Positions 17,651-25,571 of a stretch of DNA of 64,000 bases are shown piece after piece (the stretch's first letter is position 1; every line of letters starts with the position of its first letter). A model generated the notes under the pieces. It had not been told where the DNA came from and did no database searches. It was given only the letters and a program-made list of their open reading frames with translations. Where the stretch lies: positions 62,001 through 126,000 of the forward strand of contig NZ_JALLPO010000012.1 in NCBI RefSeq assembly GCF_023276435.1, written 5' to 3'. The stretch comes from Sphaerisporangium perillae. Lineage in GTDB: Bacteria > Actinomycetota > Actinomycetes > Streptosporangiales > Streptosporangiaceae. Both the position numbers and the translations under genes were made by a program.

Positions 17651-18130
17651 TCAGGTCGCCCGGTACTGGTCGTGGCGGGCGTACAGTTCCGTCCATTCGT
17701 CCTCGGTGAGGGTCCTGCCGGTCTGGCCGATCTCGGCCAGTTCGCGGAAGTACGCCTCCCGGGGCGCGCCCGGCGCGAACAGGATGAGCATGGCGGCGGC
17801 TTCGTCGCTCTCGTTGGCGAAGTTGTGCACTCCCCCTTCGGGGACGTGCAGGAAGTCGCCCGGGGTGGCGTCCACCCAGCGTGCTCCGTCGTAAAGCCGG
17901 ACGGTGCCGGACAGGATGTAGAAGGACTCGGAGAACGTCTTGTGGAAGTGCGGGCTGGACCCGCCCATTCCCGGGAGCATGTTCCACTCGAACAGGCCGA
18001 AGCGCCCCTGCGTCACCGAGCCGGTGGCGACGAAACGGGCGACGGTGCCCGACCGCATCGTCACGTGTTCCACTTCGCCGGGCGGCAGGTAGAGCGCGCT
18101 CGTCTCACCGACGTCTTTCAGGTACGACAC
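17651..18130 (-). CDS. cupin-domain protein
   Basis: About 159 residues forming one cupin barrel. Metal-site motif 1 reads SPHFHKTFSESFYILSGTVRLY (H, H, E spacing normal) and motif 2 reads FLHVPEGGVHNFANES. The C-terminal 25 residues (GRTLTEDEWTELYARHDQY) add a helix. The GTG at 18130 is preceded by AAGGAAGG. Single cupins of this sort may bind a metal and a small ligand, and no substrate is evident. It ends 85 bases from the convergent SARP gene and is divergent from the sulfate-exporter unit. Confidence 0.8.
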   Translation of the reverse strand: MSYLKDVGETSALYLPPGEVEHVTMRSGTVARFVATGSVTQGRFGLFEWNMLPGMGGSSPHFHKTFSESFYILSGTVRLYDGARWVDATPGDFLHVPEGGVHNFANESDEAAAMLILFAPGAPREAYFRELAEIGQTGRTLTEDEWTELYARHDQYRAT

Positions 18131-18494
18131 CTCGGGTTCCTTCCTTGTCGCAGGGCGGCGAAGGCCATCCTCCGGCATTTGATCGGCCGGCCGTAAGCGC
18201 CAATGCCGGTCCGGTCGATTGGGCCAATGCGGTGCCCGAGGTGCCGGATCGCGCCGGATCCCGCCCGTCATCGCCGGGTCCCCGTCTCACCGCGATCCCT
18301 GGCCAGGCAAATCCATGTATTCCCTATTGACTTATAGCAGAATGCGATCGACGCTTGGCCTGAATAACGGCGGGCCTGCGATCACCGCGCCGGTCCGCCA
18401 GGTGACGACGCAGCTCGGCCGGCCGTTCCGACGCGGCCCGCCGGCCGCAGAAAGGCACTCCCATGAGTGAGCAGCGATCGGCGGAGGTGCCGGC
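18131..18494. promoter_or_regulatory. divergent promoter region, cupin / sulfate exporter
   Basis: No gene of normal size lies in these 364 bases. An AT-rich island holds the dyad CTAT-TGACTT-ATAG (18324-18337) overlapping TTGACT, a likely operator-promoter. An 11-codon ORF (18463-18498) overlaps the ATG of the 44-residue gene by ATGA and may serve as a leader peptide. Confidence 0.4.
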
Positions 18495-18629
18495 ATGAGC
18501 GAGGTAGAACCGCCGACCAGCGGCGAGAGCCGTACCGCGCTCAACGAGGACTGGGCTGCCACCATCGTCGGCCTCGTCCTCCTCGTGCTGATCATCACAG
18601 GCGTGATCCCGACAGGGCTGGTGCCGTGA
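18495..18629 (+). CDS. 44-residue single-helix membrane protein, detached first helix of YeiH-type exporter
   Basis: The product starts MSEVEPPTSGESRTALNEDW and continues with one hydrophobic helix (ATIVGLVLLVLIITGVIP). Related YeiH-type transporters begin with just such an EDW-plus-helix stretch in the same chain. Here the stop TGA shares one base with the ATG of the transporter (TGATG), so both are made together and the small protein may supply the first helix as a separate subunit. GCGGAGG precedes the start. Confidence 0.65.
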   Translation: MSEVEPPTSGESRTALNEDWAATIVGLVLLVLIITGVIPTGLVP

Positions 18630-19741
18630 TGAGCACCGAGCAGGCCGCGAACACCGGTGTCCAGGCCGGGACGCCCGCCTGGCGGTGGCCCGCCGCCGGA
18701 GTCCTCGTCGTGCTCCTCCTTGCCGCGGCCACCCGGTTCCTGGAGAAGGGCGTCCCCACCTGGTTCGCCGGGTCGGGCCTGGCCAAGGCCATCGAGTTCC
18801 CCGTGTACGCGATCGTCCTCGGCCTGCTGGGCAACGCCGTCCTCACCGCCACCGGGCTGCGGGACCGGCTGGCCGGCGGCTTCAGGACGGAGTTCTTCAT
18901 CAAGACGGGCCTGGTCCTGCTGGGCGCGTCGATCAACCTCAAGGTGATCGTCACCGCGGCCGGGCCGGCCATCATCCAGGGCATCGTGCTCATCAGCACG
19001 GTCTTCCTGTTCACCTGGTGGCTCGGCGGCAGGCTCGGTCTTGACGACAAGCTCCGGGCGCTGCTGTCGGCCGCCGTGTCGATCTGCGGCGTCAGCGCCG
19101 CCATCGCCGCGGCCGGAGCCGTGCAGGCCAGGCGCGAGCAGCTCGCCTACAGCGCCAGCCTGGTGATCGCCTTCGCCCTGCCGTCCATCTTCATCCTCCC
19201 GGCGCTCGCCTCCGCCCTCGGCCTCAGCCCCGAAGTGGCCGGGGCCTGGATCGGCGGCAACATCGACACCACCGCCGCGGTGACCGCCGCGGGAACCATC
19301 GTGGGCGAGGACGCCCTCGCGATCGCCACCATCGTGAAGGTCACGCAGAACGCCCTCATCGGTGTCGTCGTGGTGGCGCTGACCGCCTGGTTCGCCTTCC
19401 GCGTCGAGCGCCGCGCCGACGCCGCCCGGCCGGGCCTGGGCGAGCTGTGGCGGCGCTTCCCTAAGTTCGTGCTGGGGTTCGTGAGCGCCTCGGTGATCGC
19501 CACCTGGTACCTGACCACCGTCCCCGCCGCCCAGGGCAAAGCCGTCATCGGCGTCGCCAACGACCTGCGCACGTGGTTCCTCATCCTGGCCTTCGTCAGC
19601 ATCGGCCTTGAGTTCCGCGTGGCCTCGCTGAAGGAGGCCGGCTGGCGTCCCGTGGGCGTGTTCGCCGCCGCCACCGTGGTGAACGTCCTGGTCGCCCTGG
19701 GCCTGGCCGCCCTGCTGTTCAGCGGCTACACCGTCGAATAG
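18629..19741 (+). CDS. YeiH-family putative sulfate exporter
   Basis: About 370 residues with ten or so membrane helices. It contains the family blocks EFFIKTGLVLLGASINLK, ALLSAAVSICGVSAAIAAAGAV and GAWIGGNIDTTAAVTAAG, and a C-terminal FLILAFVSIGLEFRV. The family (Cons_hypoth698) is annotated as sulfate or sulfur-compound exporters, sometimes linked to taurine or cysteine use; direct proof is limited. It is coupled to the 44-residue membrane peptide and ends at a bidirectional terminator. Confidence 0.82.
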   Translation: MSTEQAANTGVQAGTPAWRWPAAGVLVVLLLAAATRFLEKGVPTWFAGSGLAKAIEFPVYAIVLGLLGNAVLTATGLRDRLAGGFRTEFFIKTGLVLLGASINLKVIVTAAGPAIIQGIVLISTVFLFTWWLGGRLGLDDKLRALLSAAVSICGVSAAIAAAGAVQARREQLAYSASLVIAFALPSIFILPALASALGLSPEVAGAWIGGNIDTTAAVTAAGTIVGEDALAIATIVKVTQNALIGVVVVALTAWFAFRVERRADAARPGLGELWRRFPKFVLGFVSASVIATWYLTTVPAAQGKAVIGVANDLRTWFLILAFVSIGLEFRVASLKEAGWRPVGVFAAATVVNVLVALGLAALLFSGYTVE

Positions 19742-19810
19742 GCCGCGTCGGAGGTCCCACACGTAGGGGGCCTGGGCAGCGTCAGGCCGAACCACCGTAG
19801 GTCGGCGTCT

Positions 19811-19836
19811 GCCGGTCCCGATACCCCGGGACCGGC
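19811..19836. terminator. bidirectional hairpin between convergent genes
   Basis: GCCGGTCCCG (19811-19820) and CGGGACCGGC (19827-19836) pair perfectly over 10 bp around a six-base loop, between the convergent exporter and the 673-residue protein gene. Confidence 0.7.
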
Positions 19837-19901
19837 ACCCGACGACAGCTGGTGCCTCGACGTTCTATGACGCCAGCTGGAACGCCGTATGTGGGGAGAT
19901 G

Positions 19902-21923
19902 TCAGCGCTTGCGTTTCTTGCCAGGTCTGCCGTGGCGGCCGTGCGATCCGGGAGCCGGGGTACGCACCAGACGCAGCCGGTGAACTCGCGCGCGCATCGG
20001 TTCGGCCACCAGTATGCGCAGTTCCTCCATGGCCGTGTGACCGGCATGGCCTGAGCTCAGCACCGCCTCGACCATCTCAAGGGCGTCCTTCCCCGCCATT
20101 TCCTTGACCTGCTCCATGACGGCTTCAGGACCACCGAGCTCCAGGAGCACGAGCAACCCTTCGGCCAGCAGCGACAGTTGCTCCTGCGGGGTGAGGTCCT
20201 CGGGTCGCAGGTCTCCCGCCTCCAGGAGAGCCGTCACGGCGATCGGGCCCAGCGCCGGATCGTGCCGCGCCCGTGCGAGCATCGACCGCCCGTCAGCGCG
20301 CACCTCCACCAGGGAGGCGAGCATGGCCGCCGCTCGCGTGCGGAAAGGGCAGGCACGGATGGCGCCGAGAAGTGGTGCGATGTCTCCCCCGTGCGCCGTC
20401 AGCCAGCCTTCGAGCTCCAGGGCGGCCTGTTCCGGAGGGTAGTGCTGGGCCAGTACACCCAGCAGCTCCGCCGGTGGAGCATCGGCCAGCTCTCCGACCA
20501 GCGGAACGTCCCGGCCGTCGGCGAGCATCTGCTCCCGTACCGCCCTCAGGCCGAGGGGCGTCAGCTCGATCAGCAGGTCCGGCTTGTCCCGGCCTCTCAG
20601 GAGCCGCGCACAAACCTCAGGCGGCAAGGGCTGCTCAGCTCCCTGAAGATCACTGAAGTACAACTCGTCCGGAACGCCGTGGCTCAGCTCGACCACGCCT
20701 AGCTCGGACAGGACCTCAAACGCCATGAGCAGATCCCGCTCGACCAGCCGCCGCCAAAGCTTCTGCCGGACGTCGTCCCCGGCCTGATCGAGCACGAAGT
20801 ATTCCTGACAGGTAAGCCACACGGTCTCCTTGAGCCGGGCCAGTGGAACAGGACTCGGCATGCCGTACGCGCTGTTCAGCACGTCGGGGAGAACCTCGTC
20901 GAATGTCTCGACGAGCAGGGAGGACGCGCTCCAGGTGGCGGCGGGCACGCCGATCGCGGCGCCCAGCTCGAAGAACACCTCGAACGCACGCGACCACAGG
21001 GCCTCGGGATCGCGCAGGACTGGCGCGGCCTTGGCCACTCGCACCAGGCGTCCCTTGCTGACCCGGAGCAAGCGTGCTTTCTTCGCCCAAGCGAGCAGCA
21101 GCCCGATGCGGGGCATCTCGGCCGAGCTGCGCACCTTCATTTCCTGCTCTTCGGTCTCGAGCAAGCCAGCCAGTTCCCGGGCATCGCCCAGTCTCAGGTG
21201 ACCGGCGGCGGTGAGCTGCCGCCCGTCCGCCCCCACCCAGCCGGCCAGGCGAGTTAGCTGCCATACGACCCTGCTCTTGGCCGCCGCCTCGGCGAGTTCC
21301 GCAGCCGGCGGGAGTGCCACGGGAAGCTGGGCGAAAGCCCGCTCCTGGTAAGAGCGAGGCCCCGAGTCCAGGAATTGGGCCTTCACCAGGTTGTCGAGCA
21401 GGTCGTTGTCGTATCGCACCCGCCCGGCGTCGAGGTCCCGCTGGAACCTCTCCAACGCCCGCCGGTCGGTGAGATCGACACCGTTGTCGAGCGCCGTCCG
21501 TGCCCAGAATTTCCCAACGCTCTGACGCAGCGGATCGGCAAGCGCGACGGGGTACTCCGCCGCGACCTCGGCGACGGCCGCCTCCAGCTCCGCCGGCCCG
21601 GCGCCACGAGGATCACGCAGACCGGACGCGGCCAGATAGCGCAGCAGGGTGAGCAGGCTCTCAGGCGCGGCGTCGAGGACATCCGGGTCGGCCACGACGC
21701 GCTGCGGAATCCACTCCAGCAGTAGCCGCCGCACCTGGCCGGGGCCCCAGAAGGCCAGCCGCCCATCACGACTGTGGTGCCGCGAGTCCAGAGCCGCGGA
21801 GATCATCACCTCTTCGGCCCGCATGCCGTGCTCGGCCGCCCATATCTGGCAGCGCCGGATCAGCAGATCCTTGACCGACGCGAACTCCTCGACCTCGTCG
21901 AGTTCGAAGTGGGTCCGCATCAT
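19902..21923 (-). CDS. large uncharacterised cytosolic protein
   Basis: About 673 residues, no signal peptide or membrane helix, rich in helices and acidic residues, with a very basic tail (GSHGRHGRPGKKRKR). The middle and end contain repeated helical stretches (LLRLSKGRL-like, VRADGRSMLARARHDPALGPIAVTALLEAG) that suggest HEAT-like repeats. I recognise no catalytic motif. I took the ATG at 21923, which has GGAG four bases upstream; the next ATG at 21920 is equally placed. The long open frame reaching 22385 runs through a tRNA-like sequence and should not be taken as coding. The gene is single and faces the exporter. Confidence 0.65.
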   Translation of the reverse strand: MMRTHFELDEVEEFASVKDLLIRRCQIWAAEHGMRAEEVMISAALDSRHHSRDGRLAFWGPGQVRRLLLEWIPQRVVADPDVLDAAPESLLTLLRYLAASGLRDPRGAGPAELEAAVAEVAAEYPVALADPLRQSVGKFWARTALDNGVDLTDRRALERFQRDLDAGRVRYDNDLLDNLVKAQFLDSGPRSYQERAFAQLPVALPPAAELAEAAAKSRVVWQLTRLAGWVGADGRQLTAAGHLRLGDARELAGLLETEEQEMKVRSSAEMPRIGLLLAWAKKARLLRVSKGRLVRVAKAAPVLRDPEALWSRAFEVFFELGAAIGVPAATWSASSLLVETFDEVLPDVLNSAYGMPSPVPLARLKETVWLTCQEYFVLDQAGDDVRQKLWRRLVERDLLMAFEVLSELGVVELSHGVPDELYFSDLQGAEQPLPPEVCARLLRGRDKPDLLIELTPLGLRAVREQMLADGRDVPLVGELADAPPAELLGVLAQHYPPEQAALELEGWLTAHGGDIAPLLGAIRACPFRTRAAAMLASLVEVRADGRSMLARARHDPALGPIAVTALLEAGDLRPEDLTPQEQLSLLAEGLLVLLELGGPEAVMEQVKEMAGKDALEMVEAVLSSGHAGHTAMEELRILVAEPMRARVHRLRLVRTPAPGSHGRHGRPGKKRKR

Positions 21924-21989
21924 GCACTCCGTCTCATGCTCACAGGATCCTGCCATGTGTGAGCCAATCAAAGCGGTAAGCCGCAGTAC

Positions 21990-22040
21990 GGTCACCGCTC
22001 TCCTCACGCGGGACCGCAGGTTCGAATCCTGCTTCGGAGG
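21990..22040 (+). other. 3' half of a tRNA-Arg(CCT)-like sequence, remnant
   Basis: A perfect T-arm GCAGG-TTCGAAT-CCTGC (22016-22032) is preceded by a plausible anticodon arm (CCGCT-CTCCTCA-CGCGG, anticodon CCT, but C at position 37 and one stem mismatch). No matching 5' acceptor strand or D-arm is found, so a full tRNA cannot be folded. tRNA 3' ends are common integration sites, so this may be an attachment-site relic. Confidence 0.4.
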
Positions 22041-22119
22041 ATATGTGATGTCTCCGGACATCCATGTCCATGCTCGACGGCGGTCGCAACCTGAGCACGG
22101 CCCTTCCTCGTGAACAGGA

Positions 22120-22329
22120 TCAGCGGCCTTCCTGCTTGGCGCGCTCCAGCCAGTCGAGGCTGTTCTGCCCGATGGCCTCGCAGGCGAGTTGTTTGGCCGC
22201 AGTGGTGGAGAGGCCGGTGAGTGAGGTGTCGATCCAGGCCTGCACGTTGACGTGACCTTGGTCTTGGTATTCCCGCTCCCATGACCGGCCGCTCGGTGGC
22301 GGGATGGCCCGCCAGGTGACGGCCCGCCG
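22120..22329 (-). pseudogene. C-terminal fragment of an unknown protein
   Basis: An open frame without a start codon reads VTWRAIPPPSGRSWEREYQ, then QAWIDTSLTGLSTTAAKQLA, and ends LDWLERAKQEGR-stop. The composition is that of real protein, unlike the other frames here, but the 5' part is cut by an in-frame stop at 22330. I do not recognise the family. It lies next to the tRNA-like remnant, so both may be debris of one integration or deletion event. Confidence 0.45.
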
Positions 22330-22381
22330 TCACCGGTGGATGCGCGGGCCGTCCTTTCCGGCTCGGAGGGACGAGGACCGG

Positions 22382-22819
22382 TCACGCCCGCAGGTCGTCC
22401 GAGGTGATCACGGGACAGTGGAACAGGCCGGTCAGCGCCTCGCGCTGATGGTCGGTCAGCGGGTTGAGGAAGATGACCGCGTGGGCGCGGCTCTTCTCCC
22501 GCACCAGCGCGATCTCCTCCACCTTGCCGGCGCTGACCAGCGTGCGTGACGAGTACGGCAGGTCCATCGTCCGCACGCCACCGTCGGATACTCCCCGGCG
22601 CTGGACGAACCGCCCCACCACCTGAGCGCCGAGAGCCAGCACCGAGTCCGCGAACTCATCCATGATCGTTAGATACTGCTTCTCCTTGGCGGAGAAGTAA
22701 CCGACGAGCACGACGTTCATGCCAGTCAGATCCACAGCCGGAGGGTCCTTCGCGGGACGGGTGCTCCGCGGGGGGCGGCCGCGCCGCCCCATGGGTCGAT
22801 GTGGCTTCACGATCGCCAC
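22382..22819 (-). CDS. stand-alone HflX N-terminal-domain-like protein
   Basis: About 145 residues. FADSVLALGAQVVGRFVQRRGVS, LVSAGKVEEIA and AVIFLNPLTDHQREALTGLF match the nucleotide-binding N-terminal domain of the ribosome-splitting GTPase HflX (usual forms: GSGKVEEL, FDDELTPSQQRNLE). The GTPase domain that should follow is absent, and the frame ends right after VITSDDLRA. HflX rescues stalled ribosomes under heat and antibiotic stress, and some actinobacterial HflX proteins give macrolide tolerance. A lone N-domain might bind ribosomes or ATP without GTP hydrolysis. The N-terminal 30 residues are basic and variable. Confidence 0.7.
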   Translation of the reverse strand: MAIVKPHRPMGRRGRPPRSTRPAKDPPAVDLTGMNVVLVGYFSAKEKQYLTIMDEFADSVLALGAQVVGRFVQRRGVSDGGVRTMDLPYSSRTLVSAGKVEEIALVREKSRAHAVIFLNPLTDHQREALTGLFHCPVITSDDLRA

Positions 22820-22871
22820 GGTAGCGATCGGATGACCGCCCTTCTATCTGCCGCCCGCCCTCAGGCGATGA

Positions 22872-23111
22872 TCACTGGCCGGACTTGAAGGGAACGATCC
22901 AGGCGAAGACCACGCCGCCGAAGTTCACCAGCATCGTGTGCGGGGCACGGTTGGCCGTTTCGGTGACCTCGAGCCTGATCACGGAGCCCTCGGACATCCA
23001 CGCCGCCACGTCGTCCTCGGTCGGCTGGGCGCCGTGCACCCGCAGCATCAGGTCATGGGGTTGTCCGGCCATCCTGAGATGCAACTCGCACGTGGGCTCG
23101 GGGTACGCCAT
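22872..23111 (-). CDS. small hypothetical protein, 79 residues
   Basis: A short protein of strand-rich character (CELHLRMAGQPHDLMLRVHG, VIRLEVTETANRAPHTMLVNFGG, FAWIVPF) with no membrane segment or signal peptide. The amino-acid make-up is natural and the ATG at 23111 is the only good start, though the ribosome-binding site is weak. I cannot assign a family. It lies 53 bases upstream of the HflX-like gene on the same strand. Confidence 0.5.
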   Translation of the reverse strand: MAYPEPTCELHLRMAGQPHDLMLRVHGAQPTEDDVAAWMSEGSVIRLEVTETANRAPHTMLVNFGGVVFAWIVPFKSGQ

Positions 23112-23381
23112 GGTCGCCGTCCAGGTGAAGGAGATCGCGCCGAGGTGCCGGGCGCCGGCATCCCTCTCAGCGTACTTGCCCGACCGGCCCGGACCGTCGG
23201 GCCAAGGTGCGTGGGCGCGCGTAGGCGCCCTTTCCGGCCGCTATCGTCGGCCATCCATCGGGGCCGGTGAAATAGAAGCGCAGCGATAGGGAGCGGATAG
23301 CGACCCCTAATACCTTCGTAATTGCCAGCAGGGAAACGGCAAAGAAATAAGCCGAAGGTCGCAGAAAAGGGGTCAGCAGAA

Positions 23382-23576
23382 ATGACGAACAACCTCAGGT
23401 CCACCGCCGCCCGGATCGCCATCGTCACCATCATCGCCATCGGCGGCAGCGCGACCGTCACCAGCATGGCCATGGCCCAAACGTCCGCCACGCCCACCAC
23501 GGTCACCTCGGAGACGCAGGCCACGCCGACCCCCACCCCGACCCCCACGAGCAGCTTCGGCACCCCTTGGGGCTGA
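23382..23576 (+). CDS. small secreted Thr/Pro-rich protein
   Basis: 64 residues: a signal peptide (MTNNLRSTAARIAIVTIIAI...SMAMAQ) with an AxA-type site, then only about 35 residues dominated by Thr, Pro and Ser (TPTPTPTPTS) ending SSFGTPWG. The ATG at 23382 follows AAGGGG. A perfect 15-bp hairpin terminator follows within 25 bases, so it is a monocistronic unit. The function is unknown; the mature part may be a wall-associated spacer peptide. Confidence 0.6.
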   Translation: MTNNLRSTAARIAIVTIIAIGGSATVTSMAMAQTSATPTTVTSETQATPTPTPTPTSSFGTPWG

Positions 23577-23600
23577 TGCCCAAGGAGCGGCCACGGCTCA

Positions 23601-23635
23601 AATGCGACCGGAGAATTCATTTCTCCGGTCGCATT
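23601..23635 (+). terminator. strong hairpin terminator
   Basis: AATGCGACCGGAGAA (23601-23615) and TTCTCCGGTCGCATT (23621-23635) form a perfect 15-bp stem with a five-base loop, just after the small secreted protein gene. Confidence 0.8.
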
Positions 23636-23812
23636 CAGCATTTCGACCCCGATTCTCACGCCCGATTTCCCGCCGCCCTCCTTTCCGGATTACGCACCCG
23701 AAAACCCGCACCGCCCCACGTGAGCCGGCCCCCTACTCCGCTATCGAATCCCCGCACGCGCGCGACCTGTCGTGTGCCCGCATCGACGGCATCCGAACGC
23801 CAGGGCAGGCTT

Positions 23813-24658
23813 TCAGGCGGCGCGCAGTGCTCCGGAGAAGTCGCGGGCGAACTCGGCGAACGGCCGGGCGGGGCGTCCCATGACGTCGGGGAAGTCCCGC
23901 GTGGTGAAGTCTCCCCAGCCACCCGCGTAGGCGGTGCCGTACTCGGCGTTGACGGCGGCGATCCATTCGGGCAGCCCCGCGTCGAGCATGGCCTGGTAGG
24001 CCTCCCGCTCGCTCAGCGAGTGGTAGCGGATCGGGGTGCCGAGCACGGGCTCCAGCCGCTCGGCGGCCTCCTTCAAGGAGATGCTCGCGGGGCCGGTCAG
24101 GGTGTACACCTTGCCGGCGTGCGACGCGGGTGCGGCAAGGACGCGCGCGCCGAAGTCCGCGATGTCGCGGACGTCGATGAAGCCGAGCCGGCCGTCCCCC
24201 ACACCCCCGTACAGGGTGTCGCCCTGCACCGAGCCGAGCAAGTTCTGCATGAAGAAGTGCGGCCTGATGATCGTCCATCCCAGGCCGGACGCCATGAGCT
24301 CGGCGTCCGACAGCGCGTGGAGCCGCCCGTTGCGGGTGGGGGCGTCATGGGCGGCGCCGACCGCCGACAGGCGTACGACGTGGCGGACGCCCGCCTGGCG
24401 AGCCGCCCAGAGGGCGTTCATGCTCGCATGCGGCGCCTGCGGGCCCATCGCGTTGAGCAGCCACAGGGTGTCGACCCCCTCGAATGCCGCGCCGAGGGTG
24501 CGCGGCCGCTCGAGGTCGCCGACCACGACCTGCGCTCCGGCGACGCCGGGCGCCCTGTCCGGATCGCGTACGAGCACGCGGACGTCATCGGTGATGGGCA
24601 GGGAGCGGAGGAGCGCGCCGGAGACGTTGCCGCTCGCGCCGGTGATCAGGATGGTCAT
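23813..24658 (-). CDS. NmrA-like NAD(P)-binding protein
   Basis: 281 residues of the atypical short-chain dehydrogenase type. The Rossmann glycine motif ILITGASGNVSGALL opens the chain, VRVLVRDPDRAP gives the second strand, and VVRLSAVGAA and LGWTIIRPHFFMQN are typical of the NmrA/quinone oxidoreductase 2 group. Such proteins sense or use NAD(P)H. Its ATG overlaps the stop of the upstream monooxygenase-like gene, so the two are coupled, and a MarR regulator is divergent. The pair is likely induced together by a MarR ligand. Confidence 0.83.
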   Translation of the reverse strand: MTILITGASGNVSGALLRSLPITDDVRVLVRDPDRAPGVAGAQVVVGDLERPRTLGAAFEGVDTLWLLNAMGPQAPHASMNALWAARQAGVRHVVRLSAVGAAHDAPTRNGRLHALSDAELMASGLGWTIIRPHFFMQNLLGSVQGDTLYGGVGDGRLGFIDVRDIADFGARVLAAPASHAGKVYTLTGPASISLKEAAERLEPVLGTPIRYHSLSEREAYQAMLDAGLPEWIAAVNAEYGTAYAGGWGDFTTRDFPDVMGRPARPFAEFARDFSGALRAA

Positions 24659-24972
24659 CGGGCGTTCTCACTTTCGGTGGTGGTGCCCTCTTCGGAGGAG
24701 AGCACGTCGTCGATGGCCGCGAAGAAGGCCGTGATGCCGGGGAGGTTCGCGCCCTTGGCGCGCGACCGGGTGAAGTCCTCGGAGGTCCGCCAGTAGACGA
24801 TGTCGAGCCACTGGTCGCCGGGCAGGCGTACCAGGCGGGCGTCCAGGAAGCCGGCGCGGTCGGCCCGGAAGTCCGCGAGCATCGCGGGTCGCGCGGCGAG
24901 CAGCGCTTCCACGCGGTCCGGTGCGACGTGGAAGCGGGTGAGTTCTACGGTTGTCAACGCTGTCTCCTCCAT
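24655..24972 (-). CDS. antibiotic-biosynthesis-monooxygenase (ABM)-fold protein
   Basis: About 105 residues of the dimeric ferredoxin-like ABM fold (TTVELTRFHVAPDRVEALLA, FLDARLVRLPGDQWLDIVYW, ITAFFAAIDDVL). ABM proteins include quinol-forming monooxygenases, but many have no known activity. The ATG at 24972 is listed. A TTG at 24957, eight bases behind GGAGGAG, may be the real start. It is coupled to the NmrA-like gene by ATGA overlap and faces a MarR operator. Confidence 0.75.
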   Translation of the reverse strand: MEETALTTVELTRFHVAPDRVEALLAARPAMLADFRADRAGFLDARLVRLPGDQWLDIVYWRTSEDFTRSRAKGANLPGITAFFAAIDDVLSSEEGTTTESENAR

Positions 24973-25005
24973 GGCGACCAGGCGAGATCGACCATAAAGT
25001 AAGAA

Positions 25006-25033
25006 TCAGTGACAGTCAAGATTAGTGACTAAT
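25006..25033. promoter_or_regulatory. MarR-type operator between divergent genes
   Basis: ATTAG-TGA-CTAAT (25021-25033) is a 5-3-5 dyad, and AGTGAC recurs 16 bases apart (25008, 25024). The AT-rich element lies between the ABM/NmrA operon and the MarR gene, the usual place for an autoregulated MarR site. Confidence 0.5.
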
Positions 25034-25057
25034 GAGACCGGTGATCAGGTGACCTCG

Positions 25058-25531
25058 ATGCGGCGCAGCGAACGCAAGCAGATCGACCCCGACCTCGGCA
25101 TGATGGCCGGCCAGACGCTGTTCACCATCCAGAAGGAGCTGTTCGAGACCCTCGCCCAGCAGGGGCACCCCCGCCTGCGGCCCCGGCACGGAGCGGTACT
25201 GGCCTACCTCGACGAGGAAGGCAGCCGGGCGACGGACCTGTCCCTGCAGTCCGGCCAGCACAAGCAGGTCATCGGCACGCTCGTGGACGAGCTGGTCGAG
25301 CTCGGCTACGTGCGCCGCGAACCCGACCCGCAGGACCGGCGCGCCAAGCTGATCGTGCCCACCGCTCTCGGGCTCGACGAGATGGCCCGGTCGGACGCGA
25401 TCATGGCGGCCATCGAGCACCGGCACGCGCGGGCGTTGGGCGAGGACGTCTATGCGGTGTTCAAGCAGGCGTTCCGCCAGGTCACCGAGCTGCAGCGCGC
25501 CCGGCGAGACCAGCACTCCTCCCAGGCCTGA
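25058..25531 (+). CDS. MarR-family transcriptional regulator
   Basis: About 157 residues with the MarR winged helix: LRPRHGAVLAYLDEEGSRATDLSLQSGQHKQVIGTLVDELVELGYVRREPDPQDRRAK, where the wing DPQDRRAKL is diagnostic. Dimerisation helices flank it. It is divergent from the ABM/NmrA pair across a clear dyad, so it most likely represses that pair and itself. Starts at GTG 25025 or 25049 are possible; the ATG at 25058 keeps the operator outside the coding region. Confidence 0.82.
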   Translation: MRRSERKQIDPDLGMMAGQTLFTIQKELFETLAQQGHPRLRPRHGAVLAYLDEEGSRATDLSLQSGQHKQVIGTLVDELVELGYVRREPDPQDRRAKLIVPTALGLDEMARSDAIMAAIEHRHARALGEDVYAVFKQAFRQVTELQRARRDQHSSQA

Positions 25532-25571
25532 ACTCCCCGCGACCCACGCCTGTCCTGCCGTACCTCGCCGA

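Noticed and set aside
19902-22385. Full 827-codon frame for the large unknown protein
   Set aside because: The first 150 or so codons run through a tRNA-like sequence and an unrelated gene fragment; a good start with a ribosome-binding site lies at 21923.
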